44,311 bases of DNA from Candidatus Moranbacteria bacterium GW2011_GWE2_36_40 (GCA_000991645.1 LBRX01000002.1:1-44311), one strand, 5' to 3'; shown: positions 9,751 to 18,604, counted from the stretch's first letter. The notes: generated by a model from the sequence alone, not told the origin. Numbers and translations: made by a program.

Positions 9751-9921
9751 ATGAAATGTCCAGTATGTGAGACTAGGAATGAAATTGATCTTGGTAAGTC
9801 AGACGGTTATTCTTCGGAGTCGCCAGTAAAAGAATGTGGTAAATGCGGCTTGGTATGGCGCATTGTGCCAGATGGAAATGATGGTGGTAGGCTCGATATT
9901 ATACATCAACCACAGCCATAG
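9751..9921 (+). CDS. Small zinc-ribbon protein
   Basis: MKCPVCETRNEIDLGKSDGYSSESPVKECGKCGLVWRI…; CPxC…CGKCG; SD aagggaggg upstream of ATG 9751. Confidence 0.7.
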   Translation: MKCPVCETRNEIDLGKSDGYSSESPVKECGKCGLVWRIVPDGNDGGRLDIIHQPQP

Positions 9922-9968
9922 ACAGCAAAAATAATTTATATTTTTTGTGTGCATTGTTCATATGAAAA

Positions 9969-10005
9969 ATGAAAAACCTTAGCAAAAAATGCTGAGGTTT
10001 TTTGC
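9969..10005 (+). terminator. Rho-independent terminator
   Basis: AAAAACCTTAGC aaaaaat GCTGAGGTTTTTTGC. Confidence 0.8.
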
Positions 10006-10132
10006 TTTAAAGACGGCTTAACGAGCACTTATCCACAGTGTTTTCTTGCAGTGTTAATATAGTAGTGATATAATAGTATTGTTAGGAAGAAAATAATAAT
10101 AAAAATTTAATTTAATAATTTACAAAAAAAAT

Positions 10133-10801
10133 ATGGAAGTGAAGTTGACTGCGAAACAAAAAAACATTCTCGAATCAATTCGAGAACTCACCATGCAAAA
10201 AGGTGAAAAACCAACCAGCTATCGTGTTTGCAAACATCTTGTTGCTCAAGGAGCAAAAGAGAGCATGAAATCAGTGATGCAAGTAATTGAATCATTGGAA
10301 AAAAAGGAACTCATTACTCGCGATGATAAAAAGAAAATTTATCTCGTAGAAAATGATAGTTATGGCGACGCTCAAAACGTTATGTCTATTCCACTTTATG
10401 GTTTGGCATCTTGTGGAGAGGCTTTGGCTTATGCTGATGATAGTGGCACTGATGATTTCTTGCAACTTTCAAGGAGCTTGTTTCAACGCCCTGAGCCAGA
10501 AAAATTGTTTGCAGTTAAAGCTCTAGGAGATTCCATGAATAAAGAGGGAATTAGTGATGGAGACTATGTGATCTTTGAAAAAGCCGAAGGACAAAGTGAT
10601 TTTGAGGGCAAGATCGTGGTTGCTGTGATCAACGGGATGGCCACCATTAAACGTTATAAAAATGTTGGAAAGGGGATTATTGGTCTTTTCCCTCATTCCA
10701 CCAATTTTACTCATCATCCAATCTATCTTTCTGAGGCGGATGTAGTTTTTATTGCTGGGATTTTTAAGAAAGTGTTGCCTGTAAAATTTGTTAGTTTATA
10801 A
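10133..10801 (+). CDS. lexA: LexA-like transcriptional regulator (wHTH + S24 peptidase domain)
   Basis: Winged-HTH N-part; S24 core with GLASCGEAL cleavage-like site, KALGDSMNKEGISDGDYV (Ser) and ATIKRYK (Lys). Confidence 0.8.
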   Translation: MEVKLTAKQKNILESIRELTMQKGEKPTSYRVCKHLVAQGAKESMKSVMQVIESLEKKELITRDDKKKIYLVENDSYGDAQNVMSIPLYGLASCGEALAYADDSGTDDFLQLSRSLFQRPEPEKLFAVKALGDSMNKEGISDGDYVIFEKAEGQSDFEGKIVVAVINGMATIKRYKNVGKGIIGLFPHSTNFTHHPIYLSEADVVFIAGIFKKVLPVKFVSL

Positions 10802-10817
10802 TATATTTCTTCCATGT

Positions 10818-10864
10818 CTTTCTCTCCTCAGTTGAGGAGAGATGTCCGTAGGACAGAGAGGTTG
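10818..10864 (+). repeat. CTCTCCTCAGTTGAGGAGAG + TGTCCgtaGGACA palindromic repeat
   Basis: Close copy at 25493-25543 (ctctcctcagatgaggagagatgtcccgata…tcgggacagagaggtt). Confidence 0.85.
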
Positions 10865-11081
10865 ATATGAGCATGAAAGAAGTGAGGTGATTTATTTTAG
10901 AAAATTTATTGTTAATAGAAAAAAGTACCTTAAAAATAAAACAGAATAATAAAAAGTAGAAGTAAATCTTGATATGTGCTAAAATAAGCATGTTATGTTT
11001 AAAAAGGTGCATATTATCCAATCTAGATTCAGTTGAATTCTTGTGGCGTTTACGCCATTTGAGTTTGCAAACATATATAGT

Positions 11082-13454
11082 ATGGGAAGACGAAAAAAAC
11101 AAGAAGTTGAAGTTGAAAAGGAGGAATTATTTTCCATTATGCATGGTGATGCCAAGCGAAGTGTGGCAGCAATTTTTTTGTTCACTTTTGCAGTGTTGTT
11201 TGTGCTAGGATTCTTGGCTGATGCAAAAATTATCGGAAGCGGACTTTTGTTGGATTGGCTTAATCTGTTGGCGGGGCTGATTTTTGGAATAGGAAAATAT
11301 ATTTCTCCGGTAGTTTTGGTAATTGCTGGAATAATTTTACTTTTTCGCAAGGAAACATTGTTTTATGTTTCAAAATTATTGGGCCTTACAATTGCATTCT
11401 CTAGTGTTTTGGGATTAATTCATATTTTGGCCTATGATGGTGAGAAAATGTTGAGTATTGCAAAGGCTGGAGAAGGCGGTGGTTTTATTGGATATATTTT
11501 TGCAATAATTTTTCTGAAATTAGCTGGGACAATAGGAGGAAGTGTTATTTTGGTTTCTCTTTTTTTAATTGGTGTTATTGTTGCTTTCAATTTTTCATTG
11601 ATAACTTTGCTTAAGAAATTTATTAAGGAAAAAGTTGATCAGGAAAAAGTGGAAGCAGAAGATAATGAAATTGTTGATGATGTTGATGAAGATTCAGAAG
11701 AAGATGTCGATGAAGATCCAATTATTGAAGTTGAAAATGAAAATCTTTCCAAAAAAACAGAGTTTGTGCAAGATCCAAATGAGGACGAAGAAAAAGAGAG
11801 TCGCATGGCTAATGTGCTCAAGAAAGCTGCAGCCTGGAAGCCTAAGGGAGAAAAAAATAAAGAAAAGAAAGAGCAGATTGAGGATCTTGATTGGGAGCTC
11901 CCTCCAGTTTCACTTTTGGAATCTTCTATCGAGAAAGCGCAAGGGGGAGATGTTGAAAAAAATGCAAAAATTATTCAAGAAACCTTGCTTAATTTTGGTA
12001 TTGAGGTTGAATTGGGCGAAATTAAAACTGGTCCAACCGTAACTCAGTATAGTTTTCGTCCTGCTGTTGGTGTGAAATTAAGCAGAATCACAACGCTCAG
12101 TAGCGACTTGGCTTTGCGTTTGGCGGCACGTCAGGTTCGCATAGAAGCTCCAATTCCAGGAAGATCATTGGTTGGAATAGAAGTTCCAAACAAAACAACT
12201 GCCACAATAAGATTGCCAGAGCTTTTGCAAGCCTTGGAATTTGAAAATAGGAAATCAAATTTGTTGTTGGCGCTAGGAAAGGACGTTAGTGGAAATTATA
12301 TTTTTGGAGATTTGAAAAAGATGCCACATTTGTTGATTGCTGGTTCTACTGGCAGTGGAAAAAGTGTTTGCGTCAACACAATTTTAATATCGATGCTGTA
12401 TCAAAATTCTCCTCAGGATTTGAAGTTGATATTGGTTGATCCAAAGCGTGTTGAGCTTACTCCATATAATGGAATTCCACATTTATTGACTGACGTGATT
12501 GTTGAAAATGGGAAGGTTTTGAGTGCATTAAAATGGGCCATTGGAGAGATGGAACGTCGATACAAGATCTTGCAAAAGGTTGGTTCTAAAGATATTTCTT
12601 CTTTCAATAAAAAAGCTGAGAGTGGAGAGCTGTTCAAAAATATTAATACTGAAACAGGTGAAATAACTGAAGAATGTGTTGAAAAAATTCCATATATTGT
12701 TATTGTTATTGATGAATTGGCTGATTTGATGGCATCTCATGGAAAAGAGGTTGAGGGAGCTATCATACGCTTGGCTCAAATGGCTAGAGCAGTAGGAATT
12801 CATTTGATTCTTAGTACTCAAAAACCAATAGTGACTGTTATCACAAGTCTTATCAAATCAAACATACCAACACGTATTGCATTTCGTGTTCCGTCATTGA
12901 TGGATTCTAGAACAATTTTGGATGCAAGTGGTGCCGAAAAACTTCTGGGAAATGGTGACATGCTTTTTTCTGCAGCTGAGGCTGTTGATCTTAGGCGCGT
13001 GCAAGGAGTTTTTGTTTCAGAAGAAGAAGTTAAAAGGGTTGTCGAATTCATTAAAGGTCAAAGATCTGAAAAAATGGAGGATAACTTGGATGATGAAATA
13101 GTTGTTGGTGAATCAAAACCTGAAGGAAACAAAAATGGGGAAGTGAAAACCGTGCAATATGCTGATAAAATAGATTTTGATTCCATTGAGGCTAGTGACC
13201 AAGAAGATTTATTGTACGATGAAGCCAAAAAAATCGTCATTCAATCTGGGAAAGCGTCATCATCTCTTTTGCAAAGAAGACTCAGGGTTGGATATTCAAG
13301 GGCTGCACGATTGATTGATATGTTGGAGGAAAGAGGTATTATAGGTGCGGCTGATGGAGCTAAACCTCGTGAAATCCTGGTTGGCAACAATGATCAGCCA
13401 CAATATGAAGAACCAATGATGGACCAAGTAGCGAGGGATAAATGGCAAATGTAA
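11082..13454 (+). CDS. ftsK: DNA translocase FtsK/SpoIIIE
   Basis: N-terminal TM segments; IAGSTGSGKSVCVNTIL Walker A; VIVIDELADLM Walker B; gamma domain at C-terminus (LLQRRLRVGYSRAARLIDMLEERGIIG). ATG 11082 preferred. Confidence 0.96.
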   Translation: MGRRKKQEVEVEKEELFSIMHGDAKRSVAAIFLFTFAVLFVLGFLADAKIIGSGLLLDWLNLLAGLIFGIGKYISPVVLVIAGIILLFRKETLFYVSKLLGLTIAFSSVLGLIHILAYDGEKMLSIAKAGEGGGFIGYIFAIIFLKLAGTIGGSVILVSLFLIGVIVAFNFSLITLLKKFIKEKVDQEKVEAEDNEIVDDVDEDSEEDVDEDPIIEVENENLSKKTEFVQDPNEDEEKESRMANVLKKAAAWKPKGEKNKEKKEQIEDLDWELPPVSLLESSIEKAQGGDVEKNAKIIQETLLNFGIEVELGEIKTGPTVTQYSFRPAVGVKLSRITTLSSDLALRLAARQVRIEAPIPGRSLVGIEVPNKTTATIRLPELLQALEFENRKSNLLLALGKDVSGNYIFGDLKKMPHLLIAGSTGSGKSVCVNTILISMLYQNSPQDLKLILVDPKRVELTPYNGIPHLLTDVIVENGKVLSALKWAIGEMERRYKILQKVGSKDISSFNKKAESGELFKNINTETGEITEECVEKIPYIVIVIDELADLMASHGKEVEGAIIRLAQMARAVGIHLILSTQKPIVTVITSLIKSNIPTRIAFRVPSLMDSRTILDASGAEKLLGNGDMLFSAAEAVDLRRVQGVFVSEEEVKRVVEFIKGQRSEKMEDNLDDEIVVGESKPEGNKNGEVKTVQYADKIDFDSIEASDQEDLLYDEAKKIVIQSGKASSSLLQRRLRVGYSRAARLIDMLEERGIIGAADGAKPREILVGNNDQPQYEEPMMDQVARDKWQM

Positions 13455-13456
13455 AA

Positions 13457-13552
13457 AACACGATTCGAAACTACGAATGGCATTCGAATCTACGAACAAA
13501 CGCAAATTTTTTTCGTAGATTCGTATATGTTTAGTAGTTTCGTATCGGTATG
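13457..13552 (+). repeat. Imperfect long inverted repeat built of TTCGTAGATTCGTA/TAGTAGTTTCGTATCGG units
   Basis: cgattcgaaactacgaatggcattcgaatctacgaa…ttcgtagattcgtatatgtttagtagtttcgtatcgg; right arm recurs at 14634-14676. Confidence 0.75.
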
Positions 13553-13555
13553 TGT

Positions 13556-14566
13556 ATGGTTAGATTCACCACTAAAAAGATAGATTCATTGACCCTTGGA
13601 GAGCGCATGAAAAAGTTGAGAGATGAGCGCAGACTAAGCTTGATGGAAATTTCAAAGCATACCAAAATTCAAGTAAAATATCTTGAATATATTGAAGATG
13701 GTGTGTACGCCAAACTCCCAGCTGATGTTTACGTGAAGGGATTTTTGAGAAGCTATGCAATTTTTATGGGCTTGAGTGAATCAAACATAATTAAACAATT
13801 TGAACGAGAAAAGGGTATTCATAAAAATATCAAAAAAGTTGTCGAAGATGAAAATGTGGGAAAACCTTTGAAATTTTCAAGTTTGGTTATCACACCAAAA
13901 ATGATTATTGTGACATCCATATTATTGCTAGTAGCGTCTAGTTTTGTTTATTTGTATATGCAAGTGAATAATTTCGTTTCCAAGCCTAGATTGGTAATAA
14001 TGGCTCCATCTGATGGATCAAGGGTAAATGGAAATTCTGTGCATGTTACTGGAATTGCTGAGAAAGATGCATTGGTCTTCATAAATGATCAGCCAATACT
14101 AGTAAGTGAAAAAGGAGAATTCAGTGAGGATGTTGGACTCACGCCAGGAGTAAATAGCATAAGTATTAAGGCGCGAAGTAAATTCAACAAAGAAGCTGTC
14201 GAGTCTATTATTGTTAATGCTGATTTTGAAAACAATGTTTCTGAGCAGTCAGACAATGCTATTGTTGACGAGCTGAATCAGCAAATTCAACCAGTTCAAT
14301 CATTGGAACCAATAAAACTTGAAATTCACGTAAGTCCTAATCCAACTTGGATGTCAATTGAAGCTGATGGAAATCTTGTTTATAGCGGCGTTCTTTTGCC
14401 GGATTCTGTTCAAGCATTTGATGCTAATGAGAATGTTAGCATAACATCTGGAAAAGGAAATGAAACTTTTGTTAAAATAAACGGTAAAGAGTTTGGTGCA
14501 CTTAGCACTGATGGTACTGTTGTGCGTGATGTCAAATATAATGCGAAGGGGAAGATTGAAAATTAA
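13556..14566 (+). CDS. RodZ-like membrane protein: HTH_25 domain, one TM, extracytoplasmic Ig-like domain
   Basis: LGERMKKLRDERRLSLMEISKHTKIQVKYLEYIEDGVYAKLPADVYVKGFLRSYA HTH; TM MIIVTSILLLVASSFVYLYM. Confidence 0.75.
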   Translation: MVRFTTKKIDSLTLGERMKKLRDERRLSLMEISKHTKIQVKYLEYIEDGVYAKLPADVYVKGFLRSYAIFMGLSESNIIKQFEREKGIHKNIKKVVEDENVGKPLKFSSLVITPKMIIVTSILLLVASSFVYLYMQVNNFVSKPRLVIMAPSDGSRVNGNSVHVTGIAEKDALVFINDQPILVSEKGEFSEDVGLTPGVNSISIKARSKFNKEAVESIIVNADFENNVSEQSDNAIVDELNQQIQPVQSLEPIKLEIHVSPNPTWMSIEADGNLVYSGVLLPDSVQAFDANENVSITSGKGNETFVKINGKEFGALSTDGTVVRDVKYNAKGKIEN

Positions 14567-14633
14567 TAAAATTAAAAAAAATAAATACGATCAAAAACAA
14601 CAAACTATTCTTTAATCTCCAAAAATTATTTTG

Positions 14634-14676
14634 TGTAGATTCGGATATATTTTGTAGTTTGGTATCGGTATACAAA
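14634..14676 (+). repeat. Second copy of the TGTAGATTCGGATATATTTTGTAGTTTGGTATCGGTATAC leader repeat, abutting recA
   Basis: Aligns with 13514-13552 with few differences. Confidence 0.7.
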
Positions 14677-14677
14677 A

Positions 14678-15712
14678 ATGGCGAAAGAAAAAAAGGCACC
14701 AAAGGATGCCGTGGAAAAACACAAGCAAGCTGATAAAAAAGATATAGATAAATTGGTTGATGATATGCAGGAAAAATTTGGGGAAGGAATGTTGATGAAA
14801 TTGGGAGATGTAAAAAGAGTTGATGTTGAATCTATCCCAACAGGATCTATTTCTTTGGATATAGCTATGGGGATAGGCGGTGTTCCTCGCGGAAGAATTG
14901 TTGAGATTTATGGACCTGAATCTTCTGGAAAAACAACCTTAACTTTACATATTGTTGCTAATGCTCAAAAAAATGGCGGAACAGCTGCATTCGTTGATGC
15001 GGAACATGCTCTTGATCCTGAATATGCCCAAAAGATCGGTGTCGATATTAAAAACCTATTAGTTTCTCAGCCAGATACTGGCGAACAAGCTTTGGACATT
15101 GTTGAATCATTGGTGCGCTCAAGTATGGTGGATGTGATTGTGGTGGACTCTGTGGCGGCGTTGGTTCCAAAGGCTGAGATTGAGGGGGAGATGGGAGATC
15201 AGCATGTTGGACGTCAAGCAAGGTTGATGAGTCAAGCCTTGAGAAAACTTACAGCAATTATTTCTCGTTCAAATACGACAGTGATTTTCATTAATCAGAT
15301 TCGTATGAAAATTGGAGTGATGTTTGGAAATCCTGAGACAACAACTGGTGGACAAGCTTTAAAATTTTATTCTTCAGTGCGAGTTGAAGTTCGTCGAGCT
15401 GCTCAAATTAAAAAAGGAGAGGATGTTGTTGGAAATCGCGTGAAAGTTAAGATTGTAAAAAACAAAGTTGCGCCACCTTTTAAAACTGCTGAATTTGATA
15501 TTATGTACAACGAAGGAATTTCTTTGGCTGGAGATTTGCTGGATGCGGGAGTGAAGTTTGAGATAGTAAAAAAATCCGGCAATTCTCTTTCTTATGGGGA
15601 AACAAAGCTTGGAGCTGGTCGTGAAAGTGCCAAGGTATTTTTAAAAGAAAATTCTAAAATTGCTGATAAGATTTTCAAGGAAATCTCAGAAAAAGCCAAG
15701 CTTGCAGCATAA
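14678..15712 (+). CDS. recA: Recombinase RecA
   Basis: [72 protein letters not shown]. Confidence 0.98.
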   Translation: MAKEKKAPKDAVEKHKQADKKDIDKLVDDMQEKFGEGMLMKLGDVKRVDVESIPTGSISLDIAMGIGGVPRGRIVEIYGPESSGKTTLTLHIVANAQKNGGTAAFVDAEHALDPEYAQKIGVDIKNLLVSQPDTGEQALDIVESLVRSSMVDVIVVDSVAALVPKAEIEGEMGDQHVGRQARLMSQALRKLTAIISRSNTTVIFINQIRMKIGVMFGNPETTTGGQALKFYSSVRVEVRRAAQIKKGEDVVGNRVKVKIVKNKVAPPFKTAEFDIMYNEGISLAGDLLDAGVKFEIVKKSGNSLSYGETKLGAGRESAKVFLKENSKIADKIFKEISEKAKLAA

Positions 15713-15801
15713 AAATTTTAAGATTATGTTTTTTTTGAAAATTGTCTGCCAGCCAAGCAGGCAAGAAAATTCTGAAGTTATAATTTCAGCAAAAAGTACA
15801 T

Positions 15802-15830
15802 TTGACTTTTTGCTGATTTGGGTGTATAAT
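15802..15830 (+). promoter_or_regulatory. Sigma70-type promoter (TTGACT-17-TATAAT)
   Basis: Near-consensus boxes with 17-nt spacer; -35 lies in a perfect inverted repeat AGCAAAAAGT/ACTTTTTGCT (15788-15797/15805-15814). Confidence 0.75.
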
Positions 15831-15844
15831 GTATTTATAGGGAT

Positions 15845-15880
15845 AAGAACCGGGTGATTTATTGCCACGGTTCTTTTCTT
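15845..15880 (+). terminator. Hairpin with U-rich tail just after the predicted TSS (terminator/attenuator-like)
   Basis: AAGAACCG ggtgatttattgcca CGGTTCTT TTCTTT. Confidence 0.55.
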
Positions 15881-15941
15881 TAAGATAAAAGTAAATAATA
15901 AATAAATCATTAATTTTTGCTCGGGGGAGCAATAAAAACAT

Positions 15942-15984
15942 CCCAGTTAAATAGTGCGGAGTACCGCAATTTAACAGGGTAAAC
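15942..15984 (+). repeat. GTTAAAT…ATTTAAC palindromic repeat, copy 5
   Basis: cccagttaaatagtgcggagtaccgcaatttaacagggtaaac. Confidence 0.85.
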
Positions 15985-15990
15985 AAAAAT

Positions 15991-16131
15991 ATGGAGACAA
16001 CACACAAGTGTCCTCATTGTGACAAAAGAGCCAAGCATGAGGCACAACAAGAGGAATTTAATTTGGCAGTTTTGGTTTCACTGGTTCCTCTGATGGTTTT
16101 CACTCTATTTGGACAAATTGGACTTTTCTAA
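15991..16131 (+). CDS. 46-aa small membrane protein with CxxC (METTHKCPHCDKRAKHEAQQEEFNLAVLVSLVPLMVFTLFGQIGLF)
   Basis: ORF below the track cutoff; CPHC plus one TM segment; promoter upstream and terminator 7 nt downstream. Confidence 0.6.
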   Translation: METTHKCPHCDKRAKHEAQQEEFNLAVLVSLVPLMVFTLFGQIGLF

Positions 16132-16137
16132 GCCCAA

Positions 16138-16173
16138 ATTGAAATCCCGCTTTCGTGCGGGGTTTTTGTTTTT
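16138..16173 (+). terminator. Rho-independent terminator
   Basis: aaatCCCGC tttcgt GCGGGgtttttg. Confidence 0.8.
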
Positions 16174-16226
16174 GGTTTGTATCTGTTATATTTTTTTATT
16201 TCTTGATTGCAGTATATTTTTATAGC

Positions 16227-16256
16227 AAAAAACCATCCTTGAGGATGGTTTTTTTG
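16227..16256. terminator. Terminator hairpin (possibly bidirectional)
   Basis: AAAAAACCATCC ttga GGATGGTTTTTT. Confidence 0.75.
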
Positions 16257-16276
16257 TGGCTTGTTTTTACCTCACA

Positions 16277-16338
16277 TGTCATGAGTACATGACATCCTCT
16301 CCTTATCAAAGGAGAGGAAACTATTGAAGAAAGTTATT
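16277..16338 (+). repeat. Double-hairpin repeat, copy B (TGTCATGAGTACATGACA + CCTCTCCTTATCAAAGGAGAGG)
   Basis: Near-identical to 98-160. Confidence 0.8.
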
Positions 16339-16896
16339 TTATGCCCTCGATACGTATTGGCCTTTTTCGGTATTGATGATGATCTTGTCGCCTTCGTTGA
16401 CGAAAAGAGGAGTTGTGACCTTGAGGCCGGTTTCAAGAGTAACAACTTTGTCGCCGCCAGAAGAAGTGTCACCTTTGACTCCTGGTGGAGCTTCGGTTAC
16501 CAATAGCGTTACCTTTATTGGTAGCTCGATGTTGACTGGAATTTCATTGAAGTTAAGCACACTTACTTCGGTTCCTTCCAAAAGATACAAGTATGAATCT
16601 CCAATTACATCTTTTGCAAGAGTAAATTGGTCATAGGTTGTCATATCCATAAACACGAATCCATCTTGTTCAGCATAGAGGTATTGTGCTTTTGATTTTG
16701 ACATGTCAGCCTCATCAGCCTTGTCTGATCCATTGAAAGTTTTTTCCAATACACTTCCGTTGAGAAGATTTTTGAGCTTGGTTCGAAGTACTGCGCCAGC
16801 ACGTCCCGTCTTGGAATGCTCAGCAGATAGCACTACATATGGGGAACCTTCCCAGAGAATGTTTTTGCCAGCTTTGATATCACTTATTCCTAACAT
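16339..16896 (-). CDS. efp: Elongation factor P
   Basis: GISDIKAGKNILWEGSPYVVLSAEHSKTGRAGAVLRTKLKNLL…GFVFMDMTTYDQ…APPGVKGDTSSGGDKVVTLETG. Internal ATG at 16896 matches the normal EF-P start better than 16935. Confidence 0.93.
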   Translation of the reverse strand: MLGISDIKAGKNILWEGSPYVVLSAEHSKTGRAGAVLRTKLKNLLNGSVLEKTFNGSDKADEADMSKSKAQYLYAEQDGFVFMDMTTYDQFTLAKDVIGDSYLYLLEGTEVSVLNFNEIPVNIELPIKVTLLVTEAPPGVKGDTSSGGDKVVTLETGLKVTTPLFVNEGDKIIINTEKGQYVSRA

Positions 16897-16907
16897 ATTT
16901 TTGACTA

Positions 16908-16976
16908 ACAACTGACAACAATCAACTAACAACAAGTGATGAGTTGTAAGTTGTGAGTTGTAAGTTGTTTGTTATT
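16908..16976. repeat. Imperfect inverted repeat of AGTTGTTAGTTGT/ACAACTAACAACT units
   Basis: actaacaactgacaacaatcaactaacaacaag…gttgtaagttgtgagttgtaagttgtttgtt. Confidence 0.7.
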
Positions 16977-17178
16977 TAACTACAAAAGGTGCAAGTGCCA
17001 TCACGCGAGCACGCTTGATTGCTTGAGAAAGTGTTCGTTGGTGTTTTGTGCAAATCCCATGTCTTTTTGGTGGGTAGATTTTTCCTTGTGAGTTCATAAA
17101 TCTGCGAATTAGATAAGCATCTTTGTAGTCGATCTTATCCATTTTTTCATCACAGAAATAACATTGTTTTCGTTCCAT
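16972..17178 (-). CDS. rpsR: 30S ribosomal protein bS18
   Basis: IDYKDAYLIRRFMNSQGKIYPPKRHGICTKHQRTLSQAIKRARVMALAPFV; extra N-terminal CYFC zinc pair. Confidence 0.96.
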   Translation of the reverse strand: MERKQCYFCDEKMDKIDYKDAYLIRRFMNSQGKIYPPKRHGICTKHQRTLSQAIKRARVMALAPFVVK

Positions 17179-17184
17179 AGATTT

Positions 17185-17272
17185 TAGTTGAGTGGTTGAT
17201 TAGTTGATTTGTTAATTAGGAATTTTTTGAATTTAACCTATTTAACTAATTAACTAAGTGACTGTTTAACTT
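17185..17272. repeat. TTAGTTGATTAGTTG…TTAACTAATTAACTA inverted repeat
   Basis: Similar copies at 17764-17845 and 38500-38575. Confidence 0.65.
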
Positions 17273-17274
17273 AT

Positions 17275-17763
17275 TTAGAAGGGTACGTCTTCAATTCTAA
17301 CTTCATCAGTTTCTTCATCAAGATTGATGGTTGGAATTTCTTCTGCTATCGGTGCTTGTTGTTGAGAAGCTGGACGAGATGCTGCAGCGGCTGCACCCAT
17401 CGTTGCTGGAGCTGGTCTTGGTCCGGATGAACCTTGCGCACGCTGTCCCATCTGCATGTTTTCAGCAATTATTTCTGTTGTTTTCCTTTCGACTCCGTCT
17501 TTGCCGGTAAAGGAATTTGTTTCGAGTCTTCCTTCGAAATATGCTTCTTGTCCTTTGGTTAGATATTGTCCAGCAATTTCAGCTAAACGTCCCCAAATTA
17601 CAATGTTGTGAAATTCCGTTTTCTCTTGTTTTTGTCCAGCTTTATCATTCCAAGTTCGGTTTGTTGCGATTCCAACTCTAGTCACTGTTTGGCCAGAAGG
17701 AGTGGTGCGCAATTCAGGGTCTCTAGTTAAACGTCCGATGAGTTGAACTTTGTTTAAATTCAT
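17275..17763 (-). CDS. ssb: Single-stranded DNA-binding protein
   Basis: MNLNKVQLIGRLTRDPELRTTPSGQTVTRVGIATNRTW…; acidic tail ending DVPF. Confidence 0.96.
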   Translation of the reverse strand: MNLNKVQLIGRLTRDPELRTTPSGQTVTRVGIATNRTWNDKAGQKQEKTEFHNIVIWGRLAEIAGQYLTKGQEAYFEGRLETNSFTGKDGVERKTTEIIAENMQMGQRAQGSSGPRPAPATMGAAAAASRPASQQQAPIAEEIPTINLDEETDEVRIEDVPF

Positions 17764-17845
17764 AGTAGTTGATTAGTTGATTAGTTGCATAGTTGATTAG
17801 GAATTTTTCCTATTTAACTAGTAAGCTAATTAACTATTTAACTTT
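17764..17845. repeat. AGTTGATTAGTTGCATAGTTGATTAGGAATTTTTCCTATTTAACTA…AATTAACT inverted repeat
   Basis: Same family as 17185-17272 and 38500-38575. Confidence 0.65.
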
Positions 17846-17868
17846 TTAAATTTGTTTAACGAATTTAA

Positions 17869-18426
17869 TTAAATATTGAGTAGCTCATCCAATTGCTTGT
17901 CGATGTTTTTTGATTCTTCTTTTGGAGTTTCAATTTTTTTTGCTGGAGCAGCAGTTGGGGTTGTTTGACGTTGAACAGGTCGTTGTGCTGGACGATAATT
18001 GTTGTCGCGTCGATCATTGTTTCTTGTTTGTGGTCTTTGTGCTCCTTGTGGTTTTTGCGAATTCATTTCTTGTGCTTTGCGACGATCTTTAGCACCGAGA
18101 TCTGGCAAATCTTTTGTTTTTACTATTATGAATCGCAAAACATCATTATTAAGATTCATCTTGTTTGTGATGGCGCTGATTCCAAATTCTTTTTCTCCAT
18201 TTGCTTCATCTGCCCAAAAGTCATTTTCGGGAAGTTCGAAACGTCTGGTAATATAGATCCCTTTGTTTTGGTGCTTGATTTCATAAGCGAGTTTTCTTTT
18301 TTCGCTTAATTCTTCTCCAACCATTGTGGCATTTTCCAATGCCAAGATTGCATTAACTCCTTCTTTGATTGCGGGCAGGTTTGCTTCTTGGCGTTCGCCA
18401 ACAAGGTAAAACAGTTCGTATTGCAT
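17869..18426 (-). CDS. rpsF: 30S ribosomal protein bS6 with long low-complexity C-terminal extension
   Basis: MQYELFYLVGERQEANLPAIKEGVNAIL…KRKLAYEIKHQNKGIYITRRFELP…NNDVLRFIIVK; tail rich in Q/R/P/N. Confidence 0.9.
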   Translation of the reverse strand: MQYELFYLVGERQEANLPAIKEGVNAILALENATMVGEELSEKRKLAYEIKHQNKGIYITRRFELPENDFWADEANGEKEFGISAITNKMNLNNDVLRFIIVKTKDLPDLGAKDRRKAQEMNSQKPQGAQRPQTRNNDRRDNNYRPAQRPVQRQTTPTAAPAKKIETPKEESKNIDKQLDELLNI

Positions 18427-18479
18427 ACGCGTTTTGTTTAATTAATTATAATTGATCAATAAAATTGTGAAAACTTTTT

Positions 18480-18604
18480 ATTGAAATAATTTTGAATTTC
18501 TAATTTTGAATTTCGAATCAAACTTGAATGATAGAATGTTTAAAACATTAAATCATTAAAAATTAAAAATTGATTCGAAATTCGAGTTTCAAAATTCAAA
18601 ATTT
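18480..18604. repeat. AT-rich inverted repeat (AATTTTGAATTTCGAATCAA…TTGATTCGAAATTC…AATTCAAAATTT)
   Basis: Self-complementary arms; related AAAATTGAAAATT blocks at 19000-19130 and 44025-44160. Confidence 0.6.

Noticed and set aside
10030-10132. SOS/LexA box upstream of the lexA-like gene, recA and uvr genes
   Set aside because: No convincing shared dyad could be found by eye across these promoters; motif discovery over more genes would be needed.
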